This document shows, in pieces, positions 1-7,373 of a stretch of 31,667 nucleotides of DNA (within the stretch, counting starts at the first letter, position 1; each line of letters opens with the position of its first letter). Position numbers and translations under genes: made by a program. A model generated the notes under the pieces. It made no database searches. It saw nothing but the letters and a program-made list of their open reading frames with translations, and had not been told where the DNA came from. This DNA is from Hyphomonadaceae bacterium (GTDB lineage Bacteria; Pseudomonadota; Alphaproteobacteria; Caulobacterales; Hyphomonadaceae): assembly GCA_016714495.1 (NCBI GenBank), contig JADKDU010000026.1, forward strand, positions 1 through 31,667, read 5' to 3'.

Positions 1-371
1 CAATGCCGATAGGTCTGCGCGCTGCGTCGATGATCGAACACGTAGTAGCCCCGCTCCTTCATCACCGACCAGATATCGAGCAGTAATTTCCCGTGCGCCT
101 GACAACAGGTGACATCGCGTGTCATGACGTCTGTCCACGTGGGTTATGCAACCCGCGCCACTTAACGACTCCATCAGCCGACGATGTCGGTCTTTGGTCA
201 GGACGCCTGCCATCTCGCCTCGGTTGCTCACGACGACAAGATCAGTGTGCGGTTTCGCATTAATGCGCGACCGGCTTCTTCACCGACGCCCCCACTTCGA
301 TAAAGCAAGCGCCATCGCCTTGTTCCGCCAGGCGTTCGAGACAGCGCGGTAGAACTGCCTTTGACGATCAT
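1..371 (-). pseudogene. CBS-domain protein, frameshifted, 3' end off the window
   Basis: Joining the three minus-strand frames gives a CBS-domain-like protein. It starts MIVK at 371 after a GGAG ribosome site, followed by a segment ending LERLAEQGDGACFIEVGASV, then EAGRALMRNRT, VVVSNRGEMAGVLTK and RDVTCCQAHGKLLLDIWSVM, and continues off the left edge. The hydrophobic strand followed by G-V-L-T-K and the later W-S-V-M-K-E-R-G-Y are typical of CBS pairs, which bind adenosyl ligands and regulate attached or partner proteins. At least three frame changes occur within about 370 bases (near 285, 225 and 130), so as written no intact product exists. The closeness of the changes suggests sequence error or strong decay. 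The family call rests on the reassembled peptide and is moderately secure; the partner is unknown. Confidence 0.5.
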
Positions 372-421
372 TGCTCCATGTCCCGCTTTGTATGTTTGCG
401 ACCGATGCCAGTGAAACGTCA

Positions 422-1678
422 CTAGCGCGTTGAGGCCAGCATCAGCTCGTCGAATACCGTCGTATCGCGGAGACAGTTTCCGACGCTTCATCGACCAGCC
501 TTGTTGGATGCCGGTGCAAGCCGGCGTCAGCGTTCTTCGGCCATAGCGCATGTTGACGGAATCCAGCGCCGACATCAGCCGCGCGCCGCTCGATATCGAT
601 CGAGGGGAACAAGTCGACGGGTCCTTCTTGCGGACAAGCCAGGTCAAGGAGAACTACGCCGGCTTTCGCGTAGCGAAATCCCGGACGCCATAGTCGTCTG
701 CCTGCACGCAACGCGTCCTTGACCAGCGACAGGGTGTCGGAGGTCGGCTCGATATCGAATGTGGTCTGGTTGAAGTATTTCGGGTCCTTGTTGAACTCGT
801 TGGTGCGCACGAACACCTGCATGGCGGTTGCCACCAGCCCATGTCGGCGCAGCTTTTCCGCTGCACGCGTGGCGTAGGACGCAATCGCCTGCTCAAGCTC
901 GCGCTTCTCTGTCACAGCGCGTCCAAAGCTGCGCGTCACGGCGAGACTTTTGCGCGTCGGGGGCGTTTGCGAGAAGGGTATGCAGTTGACCCCCTTGAGC
1001 TCGGCATGGGTGCGCGCGCCGACGACCGTCAGGAGTTCCCGCACCTCGTCTTGGGGCAGTGCGACGAAAGCGGCGACATTGGTGACTCCGCGTCTGGCCA
1101 GCTTGGCGGCGGACGCTGGTCCCAGTCCCCAGACGTCGGAGATGTCGATGCCCGGGTAGGCGGCGGCGCGGGCGTCCTCCGTCGATAGATCGCAGACGCC
1201 GGTTCCCGAGCGGTAACTCTTGGCGGCCTTGTTTGCGAGCTTGGCGATCGTCTTGGTCGGGCCGATGCCAACGCAGGTCGGTATCTTGGCGATCTGTCTT
1301 ACAAGGTCGCGAATGCGATGGGCAAGGAGAAGCGGGTCCGCGACGCCTGTCAGATCGAGAAACATCTCATCGATCGAGTATGGCTCCACCGCCGGGGCAT
1401 TGGCGCTCAGCACCTCATACATGCGGCGGCTCATGTCGCCATAGAGCGCATAGTTCGAGGACATCCAGATGACGGGCTCAAGTCCGGGCCGCTTCGATGC
1501 GATATGCCAAGGCTCGCCCATCGTGAGTCCGAGATCCTTGGCCTCATGCGTGCGGGCAATCGCACAGCCGTCATTGTTCGACAGCACGGCAATGGGTTTG
1601 CCGCGCAGTGTTGGATCGAAGGCGCGCTCGCACGAACAATAGAAGCTGTTGCCATCGACGAGCGCCGAACAGCGTCAG
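422..1678 (-). pseudogene. umuC: UmuC-like Y-family DNA polymerase (Pol V subunit), frameshifted
   Basis: This is the catalytic subunit of a translesion DNA polymerase V. The long open part (1587-442) holds SNNDGCAIART, the catalytic YSIDEMFLDLTG (S-I-D-E motif), and CVGIGPTKTIAKLANKAAK, all typical of UmuC. The usual N-terminus (ALVDGNSFYCSCERAFDP) is encoded directly upstream at 1665-1588. It is separated from a possible start by a frame change at about 1666: the stretch CTGACGCTGTTCG looks like an altered ATG start plus one extra base. Two further frame changes near 575 and 458 cut off the C-terminus, which otherwise reads MSALDSVNMRYGRRTL...KRRKLSPRYD...DELMLASTR and stops at 422-424. The reconstructed length, about 420 aa, is normal for UmuC. 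It follows umuD directly and presumably shares its SOS-controlled promoter. The family is certain; whether the gene is really broken or the sequence has errors is open. Confidence 0.9.
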
Positions 1679-1681
1679 AGC

Positions 1682-2044
1682 TTGCGTTCGGACAAGAGCT
1701 TGGACGATCGCCCAGACCTCGACATCATCGGCAATCGTGATGATCGGGCCGGACGAGGGACCAACACGCAGACATCGCCCTGCCTGGTCAGGGTCGCGAG
1801 GATGACGTCTCCTCCAACCATTGCGACGCAGACTTTGCCTGGGCTTTGGTTCGGCGGCCGCGTCGGCGACCAGGATGTCGCCGTCGCGGATGCCACGCGA
1901 GGCGAGCGCCCGGCCTTTCACTCGCACCGGATACCGGCCGGGACGGCGCAGATCGAGCATCGCAGCAAGATCGACGACGTCCTCGACGTAGTCCTGTGCC
2001 GGGGACTGAAAGCCGGTGGTGTTATCGCCCTTGTAGTCGCCCAT
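1682..2044 (-). pseudogene. umuD: UmuD-like SOS protein, two compensating frameshifts, catalytic dyad apparently missing
   Basis: UmuD is the S24-family partner that, after self-cleavage, joins UmuC to form Pol V. The peptide GFQSPAQDYVEDVVDLAAML and the strand GIRDGDILVADAAAEP match UmuD. The frame then shifts near 1847 into SPGKVCVAMVGGDVILATL and returns near 1760 to SSGPIITIADDVEVWAIVQALV. Start at 2044 (MGDYKG) is chosen because the LexA box lies immediately upstream; an upstream in-frame Met at 2098 would put the box inside the gene. Where E. coli UmuD has G-D-S-M (nucleophile Ser60), this protein has G-R-A-L, and the Lys97 region reads V-I-L-A-T-L with no lysine, so the self-cleavage residues seem absent. 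Because the reading frame at 1682 runs on into the umuC start region, the true stop is uncertain. Confidence 0.8.
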
Positions 2045-2047
2045 CTG

Positions 2048-2062
2048 GAACAAATAGCGAAC
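2048..2062 (-). promoter_or_regulatory. LexA (SOS) box upstream of umuDC
   Basis: GAACAAATAGCGAAC on the plus strand reads GTTCGCTATTTGTTC on the minus strand. This is an exact GTTC-N7-GTTC direct repeat, the LexA operator consensus of Alphaproteobacteria. It lies 4 bases upstream of the chosen umuD start. A plausible promoter overlaps it (TTTGCG, 17 bases, TATTTG). The mRNA would then be nearly leaderless, which leaves some doubt about the exact start codon. The box predicts that umuDC is induced by DNA damage. Confidence 0.8.
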
Positions 2063-2141
2063 ACGCAAGGGGGCGCAAAGCCGGAATCGGACCGACATCC
2101 CCAGCTTTCCAGACCGTCGAGTTCGCAATCACGTATATTGG

Positions 2142-2213
2142 GATACCGAAGGTATCTGAAAGTAGTGATTGATAAACTCAGGCATGGTTTGATAAGGTCC
2201 GGAAAGAGATACC
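2142..2213 (+). promoter_or_regulatory. Candidate AbiEi operator/promoter region
   Basis: A perfect dyad GATACC-GAA-GGTATC sits at 2142-2156, and a third copy of the half-site GATACC lies at 2208-2213, directly before the abiEi start. Between them, TTGATA (2169-2174) and GATAAG (2191-2196) are spaced 16 bases and could be a weak promoter. AbiEi antitoxins are known to repress their own operons by binding inverted repeats upstream, so this is the natural operator candidate. GGAAAGAG at 2201-2208 is the probable ribosome binding site. The dyad is seen; its role is inferred. Confidence 0.5.
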
Positions 2214-2214
2214 C

Positions 2215-3089
2215 ATGGCATCCGAAACAGGGTCAAAGCTGAACCGCCTCCAGAAGCTCGTCCCCGAGGGCCTGCTTGTCGACGCCGCTTGGCTGGACGC
2301 GGAGGGCTACACGCATCCGCTCCGCCAGAAGTATGTCGCCAGCGGATGGCTGACCATGCCGGTGCGCGGGGTCTATCAACGACCCGCCGCCGGCGATGCA
2401 CAGAAGGGTCGGCTCGACTGGCGCCTCGTCATCCTTTCGATGCAGACGCTGATGAAGATGCCTGTGACGGTCGGTGGACGCACAGCGCTGGAACTACAAG
2501 GCCTTGCTCACTACTTGCCGCAAGGTCGGGAGTCCGACCTTCATCTCTACGCTTCGGCGAGACTGCCCGGCTGGCTTGCTAAGCTGCCGCTGAATGCGCG
2601 GCTCGTGGCCCACAAGCATGCGCGGCTATTCAACGATATCTCGGGTGACGTTCAACAGTTCAAACGAAACGTCGTGACCAGGAGAGCCTCTCTCCCGAAC
2701 TGGCGGGCGGAGAGGGCTGATGCTCCAACTCTGGGGGCCACTGGAATTGGCCTCTGACGATATCGACGCCGGAACGCGCCGCACTCGAACTCATGGACGA
2801 ACTGCCTGATCGCGAAAGCTTCGCGCATGTCGATGACCTGATGGGAGGGCTCGCCAACCTCAGCCCCCGTCGCGTTCAGCGTCTTCTGGAGGCCTGTCAC
2901 TCCATAAAAGTGAAGCGGCTTTTCCTGTTCATGGCTGATCGGCACAATCACGCCTGGTTCAAGCGTCTGGACATGAGCCGTATCGATCTGGGTTCGGGCA
3001 AGCGCTCACTTATCGAAGGCGGACGCTACGACCCGAAATATCGCATCACCGTCCCAGAAACTCTGGTGAGTTCAGCTGATGACGTCTGA
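2215..3089 (+). pseudogene. abiEi: AbiEi-family type IV antitoxin, one frameshift
   Basis: This is the antitoxin and autorepressor of an AbiE system. The first part (2215 to about 2730) starts with a winged-helix-type region (KLNRLQKLVPEGLLVDAAWL, then a Y-V-A-S-G-W-L wing and RGVYQRP), followed by VGGRTALELQGLAHYL, a hallmark of AbiEi proteins. The frame then changes around 2725-2742. The second part reads HWNWPLTISTPERAALELMD, then ELPDRESFAHVDDLMGGLAN, LSPRRVQRLLEACHSIKVKR and ITVPE, the usual C-terminal half. The total length is one base short of a whole number of codons, so a single missing base explains it. The stop overlaps the abiEii start by 11 bases, as expected for a translationally coupled toxin-antitoxin pair. 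Joined, it would be about 291 aa, normal for the family. Confidence 0.85.
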
Positions 3090-4010
3090 AGTCTACAAGG
3101 CGCAGGTGAGGCTGCTGGTTCGGACGCTGCCATACGTGGCGGCCGAAGACTGCTTCGCGCTCAAGGGCGGCACCGCAATCAACCTGTTCATCCGCGACAT
3201 TCCGCGCTTCTCGGTCGATATCGACCTGGCCTACCTGCCTGTAGCGGGCAGAGCGGACTCGCTGGCCGCTATCCAGGCGGCGCTACTGCGCATCAAGGCC
3301 GCAATCGAGGCTGGCATCCAGGGCTCGCACGTAACATCCGCGACGACGGCTCCGGAGAACAAGATCGTCAAGCTGATGGTCTCCATACCGGGGGCCCTGA
3401 TCAAGATCGAAGCCAACCCGGTCCTGCGCGGAAGCGTCTATCCGGCGGTCGAACTTAGCGTTAGCGACAGCGTCGAAGAAGAATTCGGCTTTGCCGCCAT
3501 ACAGGTCCTTTCTTTTGCGGACCTGTATGGCGGCAAGCTGGTCGCAGCGATGGATCGCCAGCATCCGCGCGATCTGTTCGACGTGCGTGACCTGTTTCGG
3601 AACGAAGGGGTCAACCAGGATCTGGAGCGGGCTTTCCTGGTCCACCTGATCAGCCACAAGCGACCGGCTGCAGAAATCCTGGCGTGCCGGCGCAAGGCGA
3701 TCGCGGACGAGTACGAAAACAACTTCATAGGCATGACGGTAGAAGAGGTGCCGCTGGCCGATCTTGAGGCCGTGCGCGACACACTCGTCGCTGTCCTCGT
3801 GCGAGGCATGCCGGACGCGCATCGCAAGCTGCTGCTGTCGATCGAGCAGGAGCGCCTGACTGGGCGATCCTGCCAATCGAGGGCGTACCGACATTGCCGG
3901 CCGTCCTATGGCGGTTACAGAACATCGCGGGGCTGACGGATGCGCAACGCGCTGACAACGCGGCGAAGCTGCAAGCCGTCTTCGATCGGGCCGATAAGGG
4001 CGAGGCCTAG
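3079..4010 (+). CDS. abiEii: AbiEii/AbiGii-type nucleotidyltransferase toxin, C-terminal frameshift
   Basis: This is the toxin of the AbiE pair, a DNA polymerase-beta-like nucleotidyltransferase; related toxins add nucleotides to tRNA acceptor stems. Motif I, FALKGGTAINLF (residues about 27-38), and the metal-binding S-V-D-I-D-L (about 46-51) are intact. Later K-L-V-A-A-M-D-R-Q-H-P-R-D-L-F-D-V-R-D-L (about 153-172) fits the family. The frame as written ends at 3936 with an unnatural tail. A change near 3852 into the next frame restores WAILPIEGVPTLPAVLWRLQ and a helical end KLQAVFDRADKGEA, stopping at 4008-4010 and giving about 310 aa. The net length is one base short of a codon multiple. All catalytic motifs lie before the frame change. 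Confidence 0.88.
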
Positions 4011-4025
4011 TTCGCCGGTCGTCGG

Positions 4026-4217
4026 TCAGCCGACCTTAACGAGCACGGCATTGCCATAGCGTTGCTCAGGGCCCTTGCCATCTTCCGGGTTGAGGAGAAC
4101 GACCTGCGTTGCCGGCGCCAGCGGTGTGGCGCCTGGAAGATCGATTTCCGCGACCACATAGATCTTCTGGCTTGTGCGGATGCGGACGCGGTCGCCGACT
4201 TTCAGTTTCTCTGACAT
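4026..4217 (-). CDS. Small hypothetical protein, 63 aa
   Basis: The reading frame encodes MSEKLKVGDRVRI, then IYVVAEIDLP, a proline/alanine turn, and TQVVLLNPEDGKG, ending VLVKVG. The alternation of short hydrophobic strands with a K-V-G-D-R-V opening looks like a small beta-barrel (SH3-like) fold, but I recognise no named family. It converges on abiEii, with 15 bases between the stops, and lies back to back with the nuclease gene at 4340. The ribosome site is weak. The composition is protein-like rather than a shadow of another frame, and no alternative gene covers this segment. Confidence 0.5.
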   Translation of the reverse strand: MSEKLKVGDRVRIRTSQKIYVVAEIDLPGATPLAPATQVVLLNPEDGKGPEQRYGNAVLVKVG

Positions 4218-4339
4218 GGCGGCGGTCTGTCATGGCTCGACGATCGCGGCAAACGGCGGCGGGCAGCTGTTTGTGGACAAGCGCAGCGGCTTGGCGGAAT
4301 TTCCCGGCGGCGAGTCGGAGCGCGGCTACGGGGGATGGC

Positions 4340-4882
4340 ATGGTGAAACGTGGAAAGGTCGTGCGTTTTCGCAAGCGACCCGCTAAGGCGCGCCGGTTTC
4401 GGCGTTGGCCGTTCGGTTCGGTCCGGCGCCTGGTCGTGCCTGCGGTGATCGTGGGCCTTCTGCTTGCGGCGGTTGGCGTCGGGCTGATTGAAGGCAAGGG
4501 ACCGGATGCTTCGCGGACCACGGGGACGGCGGACAACAAGGTTGTGCGCGTTACTTGGGTGGACGGCGACAGCGGCAGGCTCGATAATCGCGAGTTCAGA
4601 TTGCATGGCGTCGATGCGCCTGAAGGCAGTCCGCAGCGGGCGAAGTGTGCACGTGAGCGCACACTGTCTGGAGACGCTCGTAACGCGGCTCGAAGCATAA
4701 CTGAGGGGAAGACCGTTCGCGTGTCTCGCACCTACGGCCCCGATACCTATGGCCGTGAGATCGTCGATCTCTCGGCAGGCGGCAAGGATGTGGCGGATCA
4801 ACTCGTCGCTTCGGGCAAGTTGAAGCGCTGGAATTTTCGATGGCGGTCAGCCCAAGCCGGACTGGTGTGGCTGAGTAAATAA
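4340..4882 (+). CDS. Membrane-anchored thermonuclease (SNase)-like protein
   Basis: A 180-aa protein with a very basic N-terminus (residues 1-30, rich in Arg and Lys), one membrane helix (about 31-50) and a staphylococcal-nuclease-like domain (about 66-170). Visible active-site-type residues are W-V-D-G-D (Asp75/Asp77), R-L-H-G-V-D-A-P-E (Arg87, Asp92, Glu95) and T-Y-G-R-E (Arg139). These correspond to the Ca2+ and phosphate-binding set of SNase. The basic, cytoplasmic N-terminus implies that the nuclease domain faces the periplasm. Start at 4340 is chosen because it follows GGGGGATGG and gives a sensible anchor; the longer upstream frame (from 4109) overlaps the minus-strand gene and encodes an unlikely Arg/Trp/Cys-rich peptide. 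The role is unknown; degradation of incoming or extracellular DNA is a guess. Confidence 0.75.
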   Translation: MVKRGKVVRFRKRPAKARRFRRWPFGSVRRLVVPAVIVGLLLAAVGVGLIEGKGPDASRTTGTADNKVVRVTWVDGDSGRLDNREFRLHGVDAPEGSPQRAKCARERTLSGDARNAARSITEGKTVRVSRTYGPDTYGREIVDLSAGGKDVADQLVASGKLKRWNFRWRSAQAGLVWLSK

Positions 4883-4967
4883 TTCGACGTTCTTCATCGT
4901 TTCGAGGACGAGAGCCGCGCCGCGTTCAGCTAACCATTGGTGGGGGAATGCCAATGGAGGGTGGCGC

Positions 4968-5471
4968 ATGTCCAAGATCTCACTGTCACGCCGTGGACTG
5001 ATAACGGCGGCAATCGCGATGCCCGTTGTGTCTTCAGTGCGGCAGGCGAAACCGGCAGCCAAACCTGTCGCAGCTGGGCCCGATCCTTTGATTGCTTGGG
5101 CAGAGGAATGGATTGCAAACAACGCGCGCGTGGACGCCTTGTCCGTCGAGGCAGATGACCTTCAGGGCAAGGTGTTCGACCAGGCCACGGCGCTAGGTAT
5201 CAGAGGCGATAAGGCTTGCCGGAGCCGCATGCCGGAAGCGCGTGCATGGCGCGCGAAGAAGCAAGAGTATGAGGAAGCCTGTCGGTCACTCGCGACACTG
5301 ACAGGCGACATTCGGAAGACGCGCGCGGTTACGGTCGCCGGCGCAATTGCGAAGATAGAGCTGAGCTTGCACGTTCAGTGTGAAGACTGGAGCGAACATG
5401 CGTTTGAACTCGAGGAGGAAGGGATTGCGGAGCTCAGGCAGCTGACCGCACTTCAGGTAGAGGTGCAGTAA
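4968..5471 (+). CDS. Tat-signal hypothetical protein, copy 1 of a tandem pair
   Basis: A 167-aa protein whose N-terminus (SRRGLITAAIAMPVVSS, residues about 7-23) is a twin-arginine export signal. After a proline/alanine linker comes a helical region starting P-D-P-L and containing L-D/V-D-A-L, P-E-A-R-A-W-R-A and T-V-A-G-A-I-A-K-I-E-L-S-L. The predicted helices are rich in Glu, Arg and Ala and could form a coiled coil. The next gene encodes a clear paralogue and starts inside this stop codon (TAATG), so the two are co-translated. I do not recognise the family. Tat export implies that the product folds, or binds a cofactor, before it crosses the membrane. Confidence 0.7.
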   Translation: MSKISLSRRGLITAAIAMPVVSSVRQAKPAAKPVAAGPDPLIAWAEEWIANNARVDALSVEADDLQGKVFDQATALGIRGDKACRSRMPEARAWRAKKQEYEEACRSLATLTGDIRKTRAVTVAGAIAKIELSLHVQCEDWSEHAFELEEEGIAELRQLTALQVEVQ

Positions 5472-5977
5472 TGCCCAGCGGCGATCGTCATAGTGTGTCG
5501 CGTCGCCGTTTGATCGCGGCTTCGCTCGGCTTGCCGGCGGCTTCGATCATGCCGACAGGCGGGGTTGGGCTCCATCAAGGCGGCGTGTTGCCAGATCCGC
5601 TTGTTGAGAGAGTGGCAGCATGGATCACGGAGCGACAGCAGCTCGATGCGCTGACGCTTGAGTGGGGAAATATTGAGACGCAGTTGAGGACGAGAGCAGG
5701 AAGGTTAGGCGTCGACATTGATAGCGCGCGTGGGCAAGAGCTTCCGGAGGCAAGGGCGATGCGTGCGCTCGACAAAAAGATCGAGACATCCCATCGCGAA
5801 ATTGCGGACGTAGCCGAAGCGGCCAGATTGATGCGCGCTGTCAGCGTAGCAGGGGCCCTAGCGAAGCTCGAACTGGGGCTGCGCGTCCAGGGAAAGTACA
5901 GCTGGCAGGACAACGCGATGGTGCTGCTGGAGAGTGGAGCCGAAGAGCTGCGCACGTTGCTGGCGCGTGGCAGGTGA
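5471..5977 (+). CDS. Tat-signal hypothetical protein, copy 2 of a tandem pair
   Basis: A 168-aa protein with a twin-arginine signal (SRRRLIAASLGLPAASIM, about residues 9-26) and the same domain as its upstream neighbour. Shared landmarks are P-D-P-L, L-D-A-L-T, an L-G turn, P-E-A-R-A-x-R-A, A-V-S/T-V-A-G-A-x-A-K-x-E-L and V-Q. The two copies are divergent enough that the duplication is old, but the order and spacing are the same. The start overlaps the previous stop by one base. No enzyme motif is visible and the function is unknown. Confidence 0.7.
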   Translation: MPSGDRHSVSRRRLIAASLGLPAASIMPTGGVGLHQGGVLPDPLVERVAAWITERQQLDALTLEWGNIETQLRTRAGRLGVDIDSARGQELPEARAMRALDKKIETSHREIADVAEAARLMRAVSVAGALAKLELGLRVQGKYSWQDNAMVLLESGAEELRTLLARGR

Positions 5978-6230
5978 CAGAGCCTCGCCTTCGGCCCGCG
6001 CTCTAGGCGCGAGCGCCCGAAGCCGCGGCCGATGGCCGGGTCTTCGCCCTGACGGGTGACGATCGCTGAGGCGGTCAAACACAAATCCAACGATACGTTC
6101 AAGTCCCGCACGTCTTCGCGGTCTGTTTCCCCGAGGGTGTGTCGCGTGCGAAAACCCATGGTCGGGGATATCAACGCTGAGCAGACAGCGAGCGAACAAG
6201 CGCGAGCAACAATGAACAAGAGGGTCTGAA

Positions 6231-6908
6231 CTATTCGTCCTCGTCGATAGTGGCGTCCCTCAGCCACGCGATGCTGGTCGCGCGGTCAACCACGCGCCAG
6301 AGCTCATTTGGTGCCAGATTGGGAAACAAGGTCTCCGCGAGGTAGGCCCGCTTTTCCTTGGATGCTTTCGGCGCGTTGAACGCCGCATGTTCCGCGAGCT
6401 GCAGGGCGCGCTCATGTATAGCCGGATCGACTTCACGACGCTCCATTTGTCGTGAGGCGTCGAGAATACTGGCCATGTCGAGATAGACCTCTTCCAGGGC
6501 CGCTTCGAAATCCTCGTACCAGTCCTCTTTGACTGCACAGGTGTGGATGACGCCGTCAGAGAGAAAACATGCGACCAGAAGGCTCGTCTTGCCGTGCCGC
6601 TTACTCCAAGTGCGGAGCAGGCCCACAAGGGATGGATGGTCAGCGATACCGGGGTCGTCGCTGCCATCCAGCTCAATGCCGAGTCGGTCGCGCGCTTCCT
6701 CCTCCGCATCAAACTGCCCATCTTCCCGATAGACAGCTTTGGGCTTCAATGCCGCGATCAAGTCGCAGAATTCCTCCGGTGCCAGAGTCACTTGCGGCGG
6801 CCCGGAGTTGGAGGCAATCGCCGGAAGTGCTCCAACCAAATGAGCGCCGATCGTCTCGACTGCCGCGCCCAGGCGCCGATCAAATGCCGCAGTTCCGGTC
6901 TCAGCCAC
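6231..6908 (-). CDS. Hypothetical protein, 225 aa
   Basis: An intact acidic protein with no family that I recognise. The first half contains LGAAVETIGAHLVGALPAIA and VTLAPEEFCDLIAALKPKAV. A strand-rich middle, TSLLVACFLSDGVIHTCAVK, is followed by a long helical segment (about 130-215) rich in Glu, Ala and Arg, and the end is Asp/Glu-rich (TIDEDE). It has no signal peptide or membrane helix, so it is probably cytoplasmic. It is transcribed toward the Tat-protein pair and away from the SbcD-like gene, with about 250 non-coding bases on the pair side. The frame is free of the breaks seen elsewhere, which argues that it is real. Confidence 0.6.
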   Translation of the reverse strand: MAETGTAAFDRRLGAAVETIGAHLVGALPAIASNSGPPQVTLAPEEFCDLIAALKPKAVYREDGQFDAEEEARDRLGIELDGSDDPGIADHPSLVGLLRTWSKRHGKTSLLVACFLSDGVIHTCAVKEDWYEDFEAALEEVYLDMASILDASRQMERREVDPAIHERALQLAEHAAFNAPKASKEKRAYLAETLFPNLAPNELWRVVDRATSIAWLRDATIDEDE

Positions 6909-7373
6909 TAGTCGCTCCCGCCCAAACCAACGTCCGTAGCATTACACGACTCGGCGAGAATCCACTTCCTTCCTGTCGGGCATGAGGATCAAGCGTGTCG
7001 GTTCGGCCGAGGTGTTCAGGGAGGTGTGGCTTGGAGCCGTGTCCGTTGCAATTGGTTGACGGCGGGGCAAGGGAGTTATGCGCGTTCCTGATCCGGCAAA
7101 CGTGCAGCGCCCGCAGGCCGCAGGAGCCGAAGCTCGCGATTGTGTCCGGGTGCCGACCGTGACGGTCGCTGGGGCACAACGAGTCGGCGGAAAGCGGCTT
7201 GCGATCACGAGTCTTGTCGCGGGGTGCGCGGTTTCCACAGCGATATCCACCGTTTCACCTACGTATTTGAAGTCGAACATAAGAACCTAGACAGCGACCG
7301 CTCTGAAGTAACATTCTCCCATCGCTACCTGGGCAATGAAGATGTGCTTGGACAGCTTGGGGGGCTACAAACG
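6909..7373. other. Intergenic region without a convincing gene
   Basis: This 465-base divergent spacer lies between the 225-aa minus-strand gene and the SbcD-like gene. The reading frame of the SbcD-like protein stays open back to 7140, but the extra peptide is poorly protein-like at its start. A 70-codon frame at 7078 has a good AGGGAG ribosome site and a hydrophobic middle (LAITSLVAGCAVSTAI), but I cannot support it further. No strong promoter or dyad was recognised. Confidence 0.4.

Noticed and set aside
1649..2242. 197-codon plus-strand frame across umuD
   Set aside because: Shadow of the umuD region; UmuD sequence is recognisable on the minus strand.
5575..6267. 230-codon minus-strand frame
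   Set aside because: It overlaps the second Tat-signal gene and is Ser/Arg/Ala-rich without motifs; the plus-strand gene has a strong paralogue next to it.
7140..7373. Upstream extension of the SbcD-like protein to an ATG at 7140
   Set aside because: The extra 78 residues do not resemble the family, which begins at the F-L-H-T-S-D-W strand; TTG 7374 has a better ribosome site.
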